A stretch of 64,000 bases of DNA. It comes from Prorocentrum cordatum (lineage: Eukaryota; Sar; Dinophyceae; Prorocentrales; Prorocentraceae). The stretch lies in assembly GCA_963575745.1 (NCBI GenBank), contig CAUYUJ010017638.1, positions 64,001 through 128,000 on the forward strand, given 5' to 3'. Below the pieces are notes generated by a model that worked only from the letters and a program-made list of their open reading frames with translations, was not told the origin of the DNA and did not search any database. Positions 21,399 through 31,353 of this stretch are shown in pieces. Positions within the stretch are counted from its first letter, which is position 1. Each line of letters begins with the position of its first letter. The translations under genes were made by a program, and so were the position numbers.

Positions 21399-23656
21399 GG
21401 ACCTGCCCCAAGAGACCACATGTCGGAAAGGGAGGAGGAGCACGGACCGCCACGGTCGAAGAACCTCCCGACACAAATAACGCCGAGCCTAACGTGGACA
21501 CACCCACCGACTCGCTTATGTCTCAGACGCAGTGTTCTCCTCCAGCATGCGGGGGGCTAGCAGATACAGCTCAAGCAGATACCGACATACCGACAGAGAC
21601 GCTCACACTAGTGCACCACGACAATGATCGCGTTCTTCCAAACAGACAGAAAAAGCCCATCGACCCTATGCAATACATGACCCACAGTTCAAAACACCCA
21701 GACTGTGAGATTTGTTCTCGCACGATGGCGCAGAACGCTCCGTGTCGACGACAGCGCAAACCACATCCACCGGCAGACCCCACCGACGAGGACACAGCCT
21801 ACGAGGCTTTTATCCCGAAGAAGTTTGGGGAAGCTCTAACTGCCGACAGAATCGTCTTGGCCAAAGACGATGCCGCAGACAAGCACGGCGACAAGTATGC
21901 ACTTGTTGTCCTGGATAGATACACCGGCATCTTCATGGCTTACCCAGCACTACACAAAGACGCAGCTACCACAAAGGCATCCTTTCAACAGTTCATCGCC
22001 GCGAACGATGAGGTGAAGCATATCTACACCGACAATTCTGGAGAGCTTCAGAAGGCTTGCCGCCAACTGGGATGGAGACATGACACTAGTACGCCGCATC
22101 GTCCGCAAACGAATGGATTTATCGAGCGCATCTTCAAGATTGTCATTCTCGATGCGGGAGCTGTGTTGCATATGTCTGGTCTGGGACATGAATGGTGGAA
22201 AGAGGCCATGCAAGCCTTTTGCTGTGGACATAATTTTGTGCATCCATCCACGGGCGTTGCTGCCCTCAGCGAGGAGCGCGTCGACAAGACAGCTCATGAA
22301 ATACGTTTTGGTGAAAGTTTTCCCGGGCGCTGCATTCCATTTGGTGTTCGGATCTTCTGGGAATGCCTCAGCCCCGAAATTAATAACGAGACTGCAAAGT
22401 TGAAAGAAAATGCTCGGGAAGGGTTATTCATAGGTTACCATTTACACTCTGGTGGACGATGGTCAGGTGATTATCTTGTCTTGGACACGGCTACATACGC
22501 CAAGAACCCCGATGGGGAACTGTGTCACGTGCACAGAATCAAAGACATCATCGTCCCCGATGGCAAGTTCACCTACCTTGTGAAAGAAGGTACTTTGCGA
22601 CACCACAACCCTGAGGCACACGACGAGGTCAAGGCATCTACCTCTCGCCCCTTGGGCGACAAACCGATGCCCGATCCTCCACTTTCCTATCCCAAAGAAT
22701 GGGATGATCCGTCTATGATGACAACGGAAGACAACGCCGCTGATATCCACGCATCGGCCTCTGAAGTTGCTGCGCCAGCGCCGGAGCCCGATTACTGGGA
22801 ACAGCGCGGATATTGCGTCATCAGACATATACGTACTCCACGCATGAAATTGTTCATACCGACGGACGACGTCATGAACATACCTGCACCTGTTGATCAG
22901 CTCGACGTGACGCGAGATTTCGAGACGACTCCTACCTTTGAAGGAGAAAGTGTCTTTCGCGATGTTTGGGACGGTGTCAGCGCCAACGACCACAGGGAGT
23001 TGAGCGAGCCATGGACCGGCCTGGTTCGATTCTATGAGCTTCCAAAAATTATGCCAGATGGCAAAATGGTGGTCCGTGGCCGCGAGACACGTGTACAGAC
23101 TACTACGCGTCCTGACCACGTTCTTCCCGAGCATTGGAAAACCTTATCCCGTGGACAGCAAAAGAAAGAAATCGAGTACGCCGAAGACGTTAAACGAGCT
23201 CGTGAGATTCGTGACCGAGCTGCACTTCGAGTGTGGACAAGACAGGACAAACAGGCCAACAATTTCCGTGCCACTACAGCTGGCGGACCCACATGGAATG
23301 CTGTGGAACGAAGGGTTACGTACGACACTGACAACGGCGCGGTCATCCGTGACGAAAACGTCAAGGGCGTAACGAACAAAGCAATTCTGTATGCGAAACT
23401 ACTTGGTGGGCCACGTGACATTACTACGGTGCTGTACTACCGCCAACCCCCACAACAGCATGCTGGAGACGAACGTGCTTTGGTGCTTATTGATAGTGAG
23501 GGGACCGACTCTGGGATCATGAACCCGCTTCTACGCCAGTTCACCCAGTCGGTAGCAGTGCCCACTATTCCACGTGAGACGACCTATGCACCGGCACACA
23601 GAGACAAAATTCCCGATTCCTCATGGGCACGTCCGGCCCTAGTTACAGAAGTCTGA
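21275..23656 (+). CDS. Element 2 integrase and linker
   Basis: A 793-codon open frame. After about 130 low-complexity residues there is the integrase zinc site (H-x3-H with CEIC, about 21680-21720). The rve core follows with Asp in ALTADRIV (about 21845), Asp in YTDNSGEL (about 22030) and Glu in NGFIERIF (about 22120). HPSTGV, an R-F-G-E segment and GLFIGYHLHSGG, typical of the Copia integrase C-terminal part, come next, then an acidic linker and a 300-residue region leading toward RT. The catalytic triad is complete. The frame overlaps the preceding protease frame and the following RT frame, consistent with small indels rather than programmed shifts. Confidence 0.82.
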   Translation: MHFGSTPTSSAQAFIRPLQRHMLVLQNTEQSTSADELRPHIGTCPKRPHVGKGGGARTATVEEPPDTNNAEPNVDTPTDSLMSQTQCSPPACGGLADTAQADTDIPTETLTLVHHDNDRVLPNRQKKPIDPMQYMTHSSKHPDCEICSRTMAQNAPCRRQRKPHPPADPTDEDTAYEAFIPKKFGEALTADRIVLAKDDAADKHGDKYALVVLDRYTGIFMAYPALHKDAATTKASFQQFIAANDEVKHIYTDNSGELQKACRQLGWRHDTSTPHRPQTNGFIERIFKIVILDAGAVLHMSGLGHEWWKEAMQAFCCGHNFVHPSTGVAALSEERVDKTAHEIRFGESFPGRCIPFGVRIFWECLSPEINNETAKLKENAREGLFIGYHLHSGGRWSGDYLVLDTATYAKNPDGELCHVHRIKDIIVPDGKFTYLVKEGTLRHHNPEAHDEVKASTSRPLGDKPMPDPPLSYPKEWDDPSMMTTEDNAADIHASASEVAAPAPEPDYWEQRGYCVIRHIRTPRMKLFIPTDDVMNIPAPVDQLDVTRDFETTPTFEGESVFRDVWDGVSANDHRELSEPWTGLVRFYELPKIMPDGKMVVRGRETRVQTTTRPDHVLPEHWKTLSRGQQKKEIEYAEDVKRAREIRDRAALRVWTRQDKQANNFRATTAGGPTWNAVERRVTYDTDNGAVIRDENVKGVTNKAILYAKLLGGPRDITTVLYYRQPPQQHAGDERALVLIDSEGTDSGIMNPLLRQFTQSVAVPTIPRETTYAPAHRDKIPDSSWARPALVTEV

Positions 23657-25055
23657 GTAAGAAAGAAGTTGCCGCAGAACCACGTGCACAGGAAGCCCTA
23701 CGAAAAGAATACGAGCGACTTGAGAAGAAACAAACGTGGATGTTGGAGACCGTTGCAGAAAAAACTGATTTTGAGTCACAAGCTATTCGCACTGGGACGA
23801 AAGTTCATTTTTCAATATCTTGGAGCTATCTTCAGTCAAACACGAGGAACTTTCACCTGATCTACGTAAATTCAAGGGCCGAGTGGTGGTTCAGGGCAAT
23901 ACAGGCAAAGATGAAACTGGTTTGGCCGCCATATTCGCCGACGCCGCTTCCAGTGCTTCGCATATTGAGGCTTCCAAACTTTGCGATGCTACTGCATTAT
24001 TGCCACAATATGGTGGCGAACAAAGTGATGCACCTGGAGCCTACACGCAGGCATTATTATACGGCGACGGACGAATCGATCCAGTTGATACTTGGATTAC
24101 CATACCCAAATGGCGCCAACCAACATCCTGGTCAAAATACAAAAATCCAGTATGCCGATTACGATTGGCACTATACGGACACCCTCTTGCAGGTGTCTTT
24201 TGGGAACGAAAGTGTCGCACATGCTTGGAAAGCGTTGGTTTCGAGCCTATTCCAGGATGGGAATGCGTATGGAGACACAACAAACTGGGACTGATACTTT
24301 CAGTATATGTGGACGACTTCAAATTAGCCGGACCAGCTAACAATCTACAAGCTGGCTGGGACTATATCCGCAAAAGCGGTATAGTCCTGGATCCACCTAC
24401 TCCATACTCGCAATAGCTTGGCTGTGGACAACAGGCATACGATGTACCGCAGAACATCTTCGACAAGGGAATGTCTACAATACGACCTACGTTGCCCGTG
24501 CGCAGTGAGAAAGATTACAATACAGCCAAGCAAGTTCGTGGAATTCGACATGACGTGCTTGGTTTTACTGATCAGTGCGCTGAGCGGTACCTGGAATGCG
24601 CTTCCAAGCGCGCCCAGGGACCAGGGTCACGTCGGAAACGGCCCGACTCGCCGAGGACTTCGCGATCCAAATCGCCTGTCTCCTCCGGGTCGGTCGCCAG
24701 ACCTACTAGTGTGCTCAACGCACGGCCGCGATCATCCAGCCCGGCAAGATCGGTCGATACACCATCTACTACAACAGCACCCATACCAGTCACATACGAT
24801 GACCTACCTGACGCCGAAACCCCTGGCATCGAGGACACCTCCTTCACCGATTCCGATTACTCCGATGAGGGCATCCTTGGCCAGGACGCGGCGAGTGTAC
24901 TGATGAAGATTCCCTACCTGGCACGTTGCTGTCGTTTCGATCTTTTACATCCAGTATGTATGCTAGCCAGAGAAAGTACCAAATGGAATACCACGTGTGA
25001 TAAACGTCTACATCGATTGATATGCTACATCAAAACGACGCGTACACATTGTTAA
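23623..25055 (+). pseudogene. Element 2 reverse transcriptase, YVDD intact but frame-broken
   Basis: The RT start (EALRKEYERLEKKQTWM) is in one frame up to about 23810. A one-base shift in a T-run then moves it to the frame 23820-24417 (LRKFKGRVVVQGN, SSASHIEASKLCDA, NPVCRLRLALYGHPLAGVFWE), with an intact Y-V-D-D at 24306-24317 and FKLAGP after it. An in-frame TAG at 24415-24417 lies just before the LGCGQ segment. The connection region continues to an in-frame TAA at 25053-25055. RT synthesises the element cDNA. Active-site residues are present, so inactivation is due to stops and shift, not motif loss. Confidence 0.82.
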
Positions 25056-26138
25056 CACGGATGGATCGGCGATTCGTCAGACAAGTTATCCATCACGATC
25101 TTCACTGACGCCTCGTTCGCCGATTGCGTTGCATCCTCTAAGTCCACTACCAGCGTCTTCGCCGCGCTTGTTGGACCTAATACGTTCTTCCCGGTCAACG
25201 CTGTGTGTAAGAAACAAACGGTTGTATCGCACTCATCTACAGAATCCGAGATCGTTGCTCTTGACTCAGCACTACGACTGGAAGGACTACCACTACTCTC
25301 ATTCTGGGAAGCCGTGGTGGGAGTTGCCAACGCATGCAAAGAGAAGAATTCTTGCCTGGGCGGCCAGGGACGCGCCGACACGGCGACGTGTCCGACGTTG
25401 GCCGCCAAAAAGAGGCGCAAGCCATCGCCTCGCAAGGCACCCCCCACTAGGGGATCTTCTCCTAGCCGTAGGCAACTACCGCTGAAGACGGAGTTACCTA
25501 CGCCTCCAAAGAGGCGTACAATATCCCATGAGGGTACCGTATTGTACGTGGATCCAGAACCTGCTCAGGGGATCAGCTCTCCCAAAGTGCGTCTTATCGT
25601 CCTCGAGGATAGCCGGGCCGTGATCAAAATTGTCCAAAAGGGACGTGCACCAGCACTTCGTCATCTTCATCGTACTCATCGTATCAACCTGGATTGGATA
25701 TGTGAGACATGCCAACTCGAACACATTGAGATCAAATATGTAGGAACAAAAGAGCAAACTGCAGATATGATGACCAAACATTTCGAGCCGAAGAAAGCAG
25801 ACCTCTGGAGGGACCTCTTGGAACACTCGCTCATCTTTCCCGTTGCTCCGGTACAGTGTCCTCCAAAGAAACCATGGAAACCACCGAAAGGGCCTCGGAG
25901 GCCCGACGGTTTACCTCATGTTGCTGAACCTCCAAAACTGGATGGATGTCCGGAAGTATGCAAAATCTTACTTACAGAGAAAGAGAGATGGGGCGAGGTA
26001 GGATCAGAATGTGGAATGCAGTGCGTTGGACAAGCCAATCACGAGGGCATACGCGCATGTATGTACCACATTGGTGTACCCGCTGCAGCTACCGGTTCGC
26101 GCACACCTCGTTCGAGAGCACGTTCCCCGCACGGTTGA
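25056..26138 (+). CDS. Element 2 RNase H
   Basis: It continues in frame after the TAA; the first convenient start is 25203. Landmarks are Asp in FTDASFADC (about 25108), Glu in STESEIVALD (about 25245), Asp in LEDSRAVIKI (about 25610) and Asp in TADMMTKHFE (about 25765). The domain is split by a roughly 90-residue Arg/Pro-rich insertion (about 25325-25560) that encodes several small hairpins. The frame ends at a TGA (26136-26138), after which the same frame runs open into the next ORF. RNase H degrades the RNA template during cDNA synthesis. Confidence 0.8.
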   Translation, partial: HGWIGDSSDKLSITIFTDASFADCVASSKSTTSVFAALVGPNTFFPVNAVCKKQTVVSHSSTESEIVALDSALRLEGLPLLSFWEAVVGVANACKEKNSCLGGQGRADTATCPTLAAKKRRKPSPRKAPPTRGSSPSRRQLPLKTELPTPPKRRTISHEGTVLYVDPEPAQGISSPKVRLIVLEDSRAVIKIVQKGRAPALRHLHRTHRINLDWICETCQLEHIEIKYVGTKEQTADMMTKHFEPKKADLWRDLLEHSLIFPVAPVQCPPKKPWKPPKGPRRPDGLPHVAEPPKLDGCPEVCKILLTEKERWGEVGSECGMQCVGQANHEGIRACMYHIGVPAAATGSRTPRSRARSPHG

Positions 26139-26195
26139 CAGCCCCGCCATCCTCCCTCACCTCCGCACGATACAGAGAGGTCTAGGACACTCATT

Positions 26196-28568
26196 ATGCG
26201 TTCGTGCCGCAGCAATTTTACGACTCGAGCTACAAAGCTTACAAGCGTCCTGTTCGCCGTGTGCGAGGCGCAAATAAGTGAGATCGGTTCTAGTCCCGAT
26301 ACCCCCATCCCCGAGATGGATCAGGCACAGCCGCTCCACCTCATCGGCTGGCCCATCGGCTGCGACGCCGAGTACGACCCGAACGCCAAGGGCGACGACC
26401 GCGTGGGCTTCACGTACCACGCTCAAACTGGTCGTCCTCGTGATCCTGATGATGGATACATATACATACATCAATGGCGTGCTGATCGCAGTGCAGATTT
26501 TGATCTCCGCGTACCCGACGAATCCACTATTCGAGAAGTTGCCCGCTCTGCGTCCGCTGACGCCAAGAGTTGGATCAGCGAAACTGGTGGAACAGTCGGC
26601 GGCGACGCCAACTACGAGTACAGCACGATTACGGCTACACCATGGCTGTCTTTCATGAGGGCCATGTGCATGATCTCCAGCCTCTTCACTCGTAACTCGT
26701 CTGTACAAGAAAGTGTTCGTGGCTTACATGATCATTTGAACGCGGTGATCCCAGGAGCACACCGCAAGTGTCCGCCAATGGACCTTACGACGGTGATATT
26801 GAAGACGGAGTGGATTATGATTCGCAACGATTGGTCCAAACTTGGCAGTGCAGTACTGGGACAAATTGCCGAGGACAGCGTTCAGGATACAAAATACTAT
26901 TATGGAAATGGTCTTTGTGCACCTTCTGATGTATACAACAATGGACTGACAACTCCAAGCTATGCTCCTAAGCTTGATCGTGGAACGATCAAGCTACCCA
27001 CACGCCCACCTGGCTTAGCCAGGACATCAGATACTGCGGGACACATCGGCCACGTTGTCGAAGATAATCTTGTCACCGAAATGAAGGCATTTTCCGACAT
27101 TAACCAGACAAGCAAATTCCGCCGCAAGCTCAGTACATGGCTGACTGCACGCGGAGGCTTTGGAGGTATCGGATCATACTCCAAGACGGTGGCAACACCA
27201 TCCGATCACCCAGACGGCTGGCAGGCACTACCAGAGTACGACGAAACTATGACGAGTACTTATCGTTGGCAACCATACGACGAGGGCTCTGCATTCAGTT
27301 GCGAGGCCCCCACTGAGGTTGACCCTGGTCTTACTCCTGGTCCTGATATTGACCCACTCGAGCTTGAACAAGCAAAGTACAGCGCGTTTTGTGGTGGTCG
27401 GTTGGTTTCTACTCTTCTGTCAGACAACGGGTGGTACTCACTCGTACAGGAAGATCTGGGACTTCTCTTGCATCATGCCTTCGGTCCATCAGGGGACGCG
27501 TACAAATGGACCAACTTGTACACCGATTCAACATGGATTATGCAGCCCAAGAAAGGGTCCAATGCCGCCAAGCACAATAAGTACCCAAGTCGCGGCATCG
27601 ACGAGCTCAACAGTCCACGGAAGCGAGACCATCTCGCCAAAGTATCAAACGTTGGTCTTGTACCGTTATTTATGCCGTGCCTCAATCGCGCGGAATGCAT
27701 GGGTGGCGCTACCCTCGAGCACTTGTCGACCATCATCCGCGACGACATCATGATGTGGGCATTCTCCTTTGACAATTACAAAGAACGGTTCAAACAGAAC
27801 AACACGCCGATTGGCCAGGACTGCATTCAATTGCCAGAGGCTGGTGGAGACACCCGCTGTGATATGGCAGAGCTCCGTGAACAGCGTACGCAGACACAGG
27901 AGAGCCGTACCACAGCTACTCTCAACAACCAGTTCGAGTCCACCCTCGAGCAGCTCAACATGATCAACATGATCCGCGAGGCCAGAGGCCCGATGATATA
28001 CAGCGACAGTGCCTCTATCAAAAAGTGGCGTGACTTAAACGAGGTCATCTGGGAACATTGGGCCAATGGTATTCCTGCATACGTGAAACAAAGGCACTAT
28101 TGCAGAGGCCTCAATGCCATGGTGGTATGGAGCGCAAACGACATCGCATGTGCCAACCACGGACAGAATACCGTGGACATGCGTCGCCACGAGGATCGTG
28201 CACCGACTTCTGTGCGTGAGCTCCAGAAGATGGAATGTGAGGGCGGCGTCCCGACGCTTATTCCAGTACGCGTACAAGTGGATGTATCACGCTTTATTGA
28301 TGTGATGCAGTACTTCCGTTGCCCTACGGTTATGGGGCCAGGCAAAGCAGCACAATGGGGCGTGCATCCGAACTTCGATTACCACGCGGACGATTTGGTC
28401 AAGACGATGCACAATCGTGGTATTACAGTTCTTCAATCAGACCACTGGGTAGAAGCGTACGATAGAATTGCGCCTCAGGCTTGGCGCGCAAAAAAGAACA
28501 ACCACAACGTGGCGATGTTTACGACACAGTTCTGTGACGCAGTATGCTATCGTAATTTCATGCTTTGA
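26196..28568 (+). CDS. Element 2 accessory ORF A, unknown, 790 aa
   Basis: An uninterrupted frame; ATG at 26196, with an alternative ATG at 26316 that would give 750 residues. I do not recognise any domain. It looks like a globular, Trp-rich protein (SKTVATPSDHPDGWQALP, GNGLCAPSDVYNNGL, WIMQPKKGSNAAKHNKYPS), with a Gln/Thr-rich coil-like segment near residues 555-600. No signal peptide, clear membrane segment or metal-binding cluster is seen. It starts 57 bp after the RNase H stop in the same frame and strand, so it may once have been the C-terminal extension of pol. Its openness contrasts with the broken gag-pol. Confidence 0.7.
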   Translation: MRSCRSNFTTRATKLTSVLFAVCEAQISEIGSSPDTPIPEMDQAQPLHLIGWPIGCDAEYDPNAKGDDRVGFTYHAQTGRPRDPDDGYIYIHQWRADRSADFDLRVPDESTIREVARSASADAKSWISETGGTVGGDANYEYSTITATPWLSFMRAMCMISSLFTRNSSVQESVRGLHDHLNAVIPGAHRKCPPMDLTTVILKTEWIMIRNDWSKLGSAVLGQIAEDSVQDTKYYYGNGLCAPSDVYNNGLTTPSYAPKLDRGTIKLPTRPPGLARTSDTAGHIGHVVEDNLVTEMKAFSDINQTSKFRRKLSTWLTARGGFGGIGSYSKTVATPSDHPDGWQALPEYDETMTSTYRWQPYDEGSAFSCEAPTEVDPGLTPGPDIDPLELEQAKYSAFCGGRLVSTLLSDNGWYSLVQEDLGLLLHHAFGPSGDAYKWTNLYTDSTWIMQPKKGSNAAKHNKYPSRGIDELNSPRKRDHLAKVSNVGLVPLFMPCLNRAECMGGATLEHLSTIIRDDIMMWAFSFDNYKERFKQNNTPIGQDCIQLPEAGGDTRCDMAELREQRTQTQESRTTATLNNQFESTLEQLNMINMIREARGPMIYSDSASIKKWRDLNEVIWEHWANGIPAYVKQRHYCRGLNAMVVWSANDIACANHGQNTVDMRRHEDRAPTSVRELQKMECEGGVPTLIPVRVQVDVSRFIDVMQYFRCPTVMGPGKAAQWGVHPNFDYHADDLVKTMHNRGITVLQSDHWVEAYDRIAPQAWRAKKNNHNVAMFTTQFCDAVCYRNFML

Positions 28569-28612
28569 TCCAGTCACTGCCTTCTCAGCCGTATCCGCTC
28601 AGACCTCCCATC

Positions 28613-31353
28613 ATGACTCCTGTCACGGACGAGCAGGCCTACAGACAGGCCAAAGAGATCATGGAGGCTCTTGACTTTAGAGAGAGGATCACAAACGAAT
28701 GGAAGAGAGATCTCAGCCTCACGACGCTGATGACACAGACAGCAGGTGAGATGCTCATTGTTCTTGGATGGCATCATGTGCCGATGGTACATTGCCGGCA
28801 TCACTGCCTGCTACCGCAGGTGGCCCAGGCATACCTATTCCTGGAATCCAGACACAGCCACCAGCACTTGACCCTCGCGAGCCGAACAAGGCTATTCCTC
28901 AGAACGATCCATTTGGTCCTGCATATGACGAGTTCTTCAGTTACTTCTTACTGCTAATCAACGACTGCCCTGGGGCATGGGCATCCTGGGATTCAGTCGA
29001 GAAACAAGAGCTCCTCCACCCCAAGATCATGAAAACAGTTGAAGATGCACATGCTGTTACTTGGGTTGTGTTTGAGCAGCTTCTACAGCAGATTACCGAT
29101 TTGGACGGAGACGATGAGGCGACCAATTCACGACTCATTCCAGAAGGCAACAGGTTGAACGCTCACCGTGTAGGCCCTGCTGCCGAGAACCAACAGACCA
29201 TCGAAGCATGCAAAACATTCTTCAGACAGAATGCATTGGATCGAGTGGCATTGGGACACGATCCTGATGTTCCGACTGCCGTATGGCGCGCGGCGGTTGA
29301 GGCGGACCAGCCAGCACCACCAGGCCCATTGCCTGAGCCACTACAGCCTGGCCCGCAACCGATAGCCGTGCCAGAGCCATCAACGCCTGGCCCGCTCCCA
29401 AACCGCACGCCAGCAGACCAATCGCCAGCAGAACAGCTCCCGAAAGCCGAGACAGCCCCGATCCCCGATGACGGCACTGACTTAGATGTGATGGAGCTGG
29501 AGGCAACTCCTGCCGGCGACGACCCTTCTCCACACACGGTGAATTTATTGTCGTGGCAGGACAGCTGCGAGCGTTCCATGTACGAGGACATCAGCCAGGT
29601 CGGGATGTTCGACAACGCATGCACTATTCGAGAGTACAAGCTTCAAGCAGGCATCGTGGATGACCATCCGTACGTTTCTCCTGTATTGCGGGGTACATCC
29701 GCGACCAATGGATCTGCTTGCCTGCAGAATGAGGAATGGTTCGATCAATTGCAACACGACGATTGTGTGATTGCCCACGCTCCCGATATTGCACAATCTG
29801 GTTGTTTTCCAGAATGGAAGTGGATATCACTACCACATTACGACGATATACGTTATGGTCCTGAACTACTTGATGAGTGGCTCGGAGATCCTAAATACAT
29901 GAGCAAAGACATCACGACGATGTTACGCCACGAGATCCACTACAAGAAGTTCCACACCAATCAATTTCACGATCGACGTATCATCATATGGCCGAAGACA
30001 ACGGATCGTGAGTGGAAGATCCCAAGTAATTGGAAATCCTTTCAGGATATGGTCCAATGGAAATTCAGTGATCGTAAAAACCACAACGGACCATCCACCG
30101 ATGCGGCCATGACGCACTTCAAAAAGGATGGTGAGAAAGATGGGTATCCCGATTGGAATGATTACTACCCGATCTTCATCATTCGTGCGTTCCAGAAACA
30201 TATCGACCCGCAGAAGAATCGGATTGAGATATACGCCAAACTAATCCCCGAAGGAGGCGACCCCAGCTGTTTCGATTGGAACAGCGTTATTGCCATTCGA
30301 TGTGTTGGAGGCCACAGTTGCGTCAATCCACTTTCCAAACCGTGGAACATGGGCTGGGAGAGCCTTCAATGGACAGACGTGAAATACCTCTACCATGGCA
30401 CGACATTCCGTGCTTGGCGCAACATTCTCAAGTCAGGGATCATTCCCGGCTATATCGATCCATCTTCTCAGAGAGACAAGAATTATAAACCATCACCACG
30501 CACGGAGGCATTCTTCAGTTCCAGCACATACATAGACAATGTCCAGAAGAATCCCCACACCTCGGTACAGTCATACAAGTTGAATCACTACAAGAACGAT
30601 GTCGAGCTGGTGACCAACATGGAGATTGCCACAAAAGCTGGTTGCAGATTTTGGTTGGGTGCCCAAGGTGCTATTATGACAGAAGACGTGGTTCCCGCAG
30701 CGGCAGTTATTGCAATTCGCCGTCTCCAACCACGCCACGAGCACGGCCGGCAGATATGGCCGGAGGGCCCGGCCTGGGACTATCCGCCATTGGCCGCGAG
30801 ACAACCATTGAGCGAATGCGAAATTTGTGCCGTTCTTCCTGGGCAGGAGTTCATCGATAACCCTCCTGGGATTACACCAGCTGACACGGATCGCGACATG
30901 GATCAGCAGCCAAGGACGCCATCAGCATCAGCATCTTCGGCTCAGCGACCGATTGCCTCTCAGCTGGGGGCAACCCCTGCTGGCCGCATATCTGACGCCG
31001 ACGCCTTGGACGAACAAATGGTCCGCGCTATGATCCACAACTGCGAGCGCAATACAGAATATAAAGAATGGTTGATCGCTATATCATACTGCCGAGAGGC
31101 TCTTCGACCCATCACATCAAATATTTCACAGAAAGATTGGAATCGTCGGCCTATATTTAGTGATGTTCGCATGGGGGACTTCATTGTCACTAAGAATTGG
31201 GGATCTACCAATTGTTATCATTGTGACAATCACTACCCCAAGGGCAATCACAACACCAAGGTCCTCATGAACAAGGGCCACGTATACGGCCCAATCATTC
31301 ATTTCGGAGTCTTGGACAAGTTTTTTGCGGTACAAATGCCTACCCTCAACTGA
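28613..31353 (+). CDS. Element 2 accessory ORF B with Tpt1/KptA-like RNA 2'-phosphotransferase domain
   Basis: ATG at 28613. With the candidate intron 28746-28819 removed, the frame is open to the TGA at 31351-31353 (888 residues). The N-terminus is helical, then comes a Pro-rich linker (about 29290-29460) and a middle domain with many Trp and Tyr. At spliced residues about 530-685 it matches the Tpt1/KptA fold: I-R-x-x-G-G-H-S (30295-30318), Y-H-G-T with W-R-N-I-L-K-S-G (30391-30450), P-R-T-E-A-F-F-S-S (about 30496), and A-G-C-R-F-W..I-M-T-E-D-V-V-P (about 30630-30695). Tpt1 enzymes remove an RNA 2'-phosphate using NAD+. The usual Q before GHS is G here, so activity is uncertain. A Cys/His cluster (C-x2-C..H) sits near 31215. 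Confidence 0.68.
28746..28819 (+). other. Candidate spliceosomal intron in accessory ORF B
   Basis: 74 nt, GTGAG at the 5' end and CCGCAG at the 3' end. GCAGGT occurs at both boundaries, a short direct repeat often seen at dinoflagellate introns. Removing it joins the ATG-led frame 28613-28745 to the long frame at 28820 with no stop, within a single Gly codon (G|GT). Without removal the upstream frame closes at 28957 in a low-quality stretch. Confidence 0.6.
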
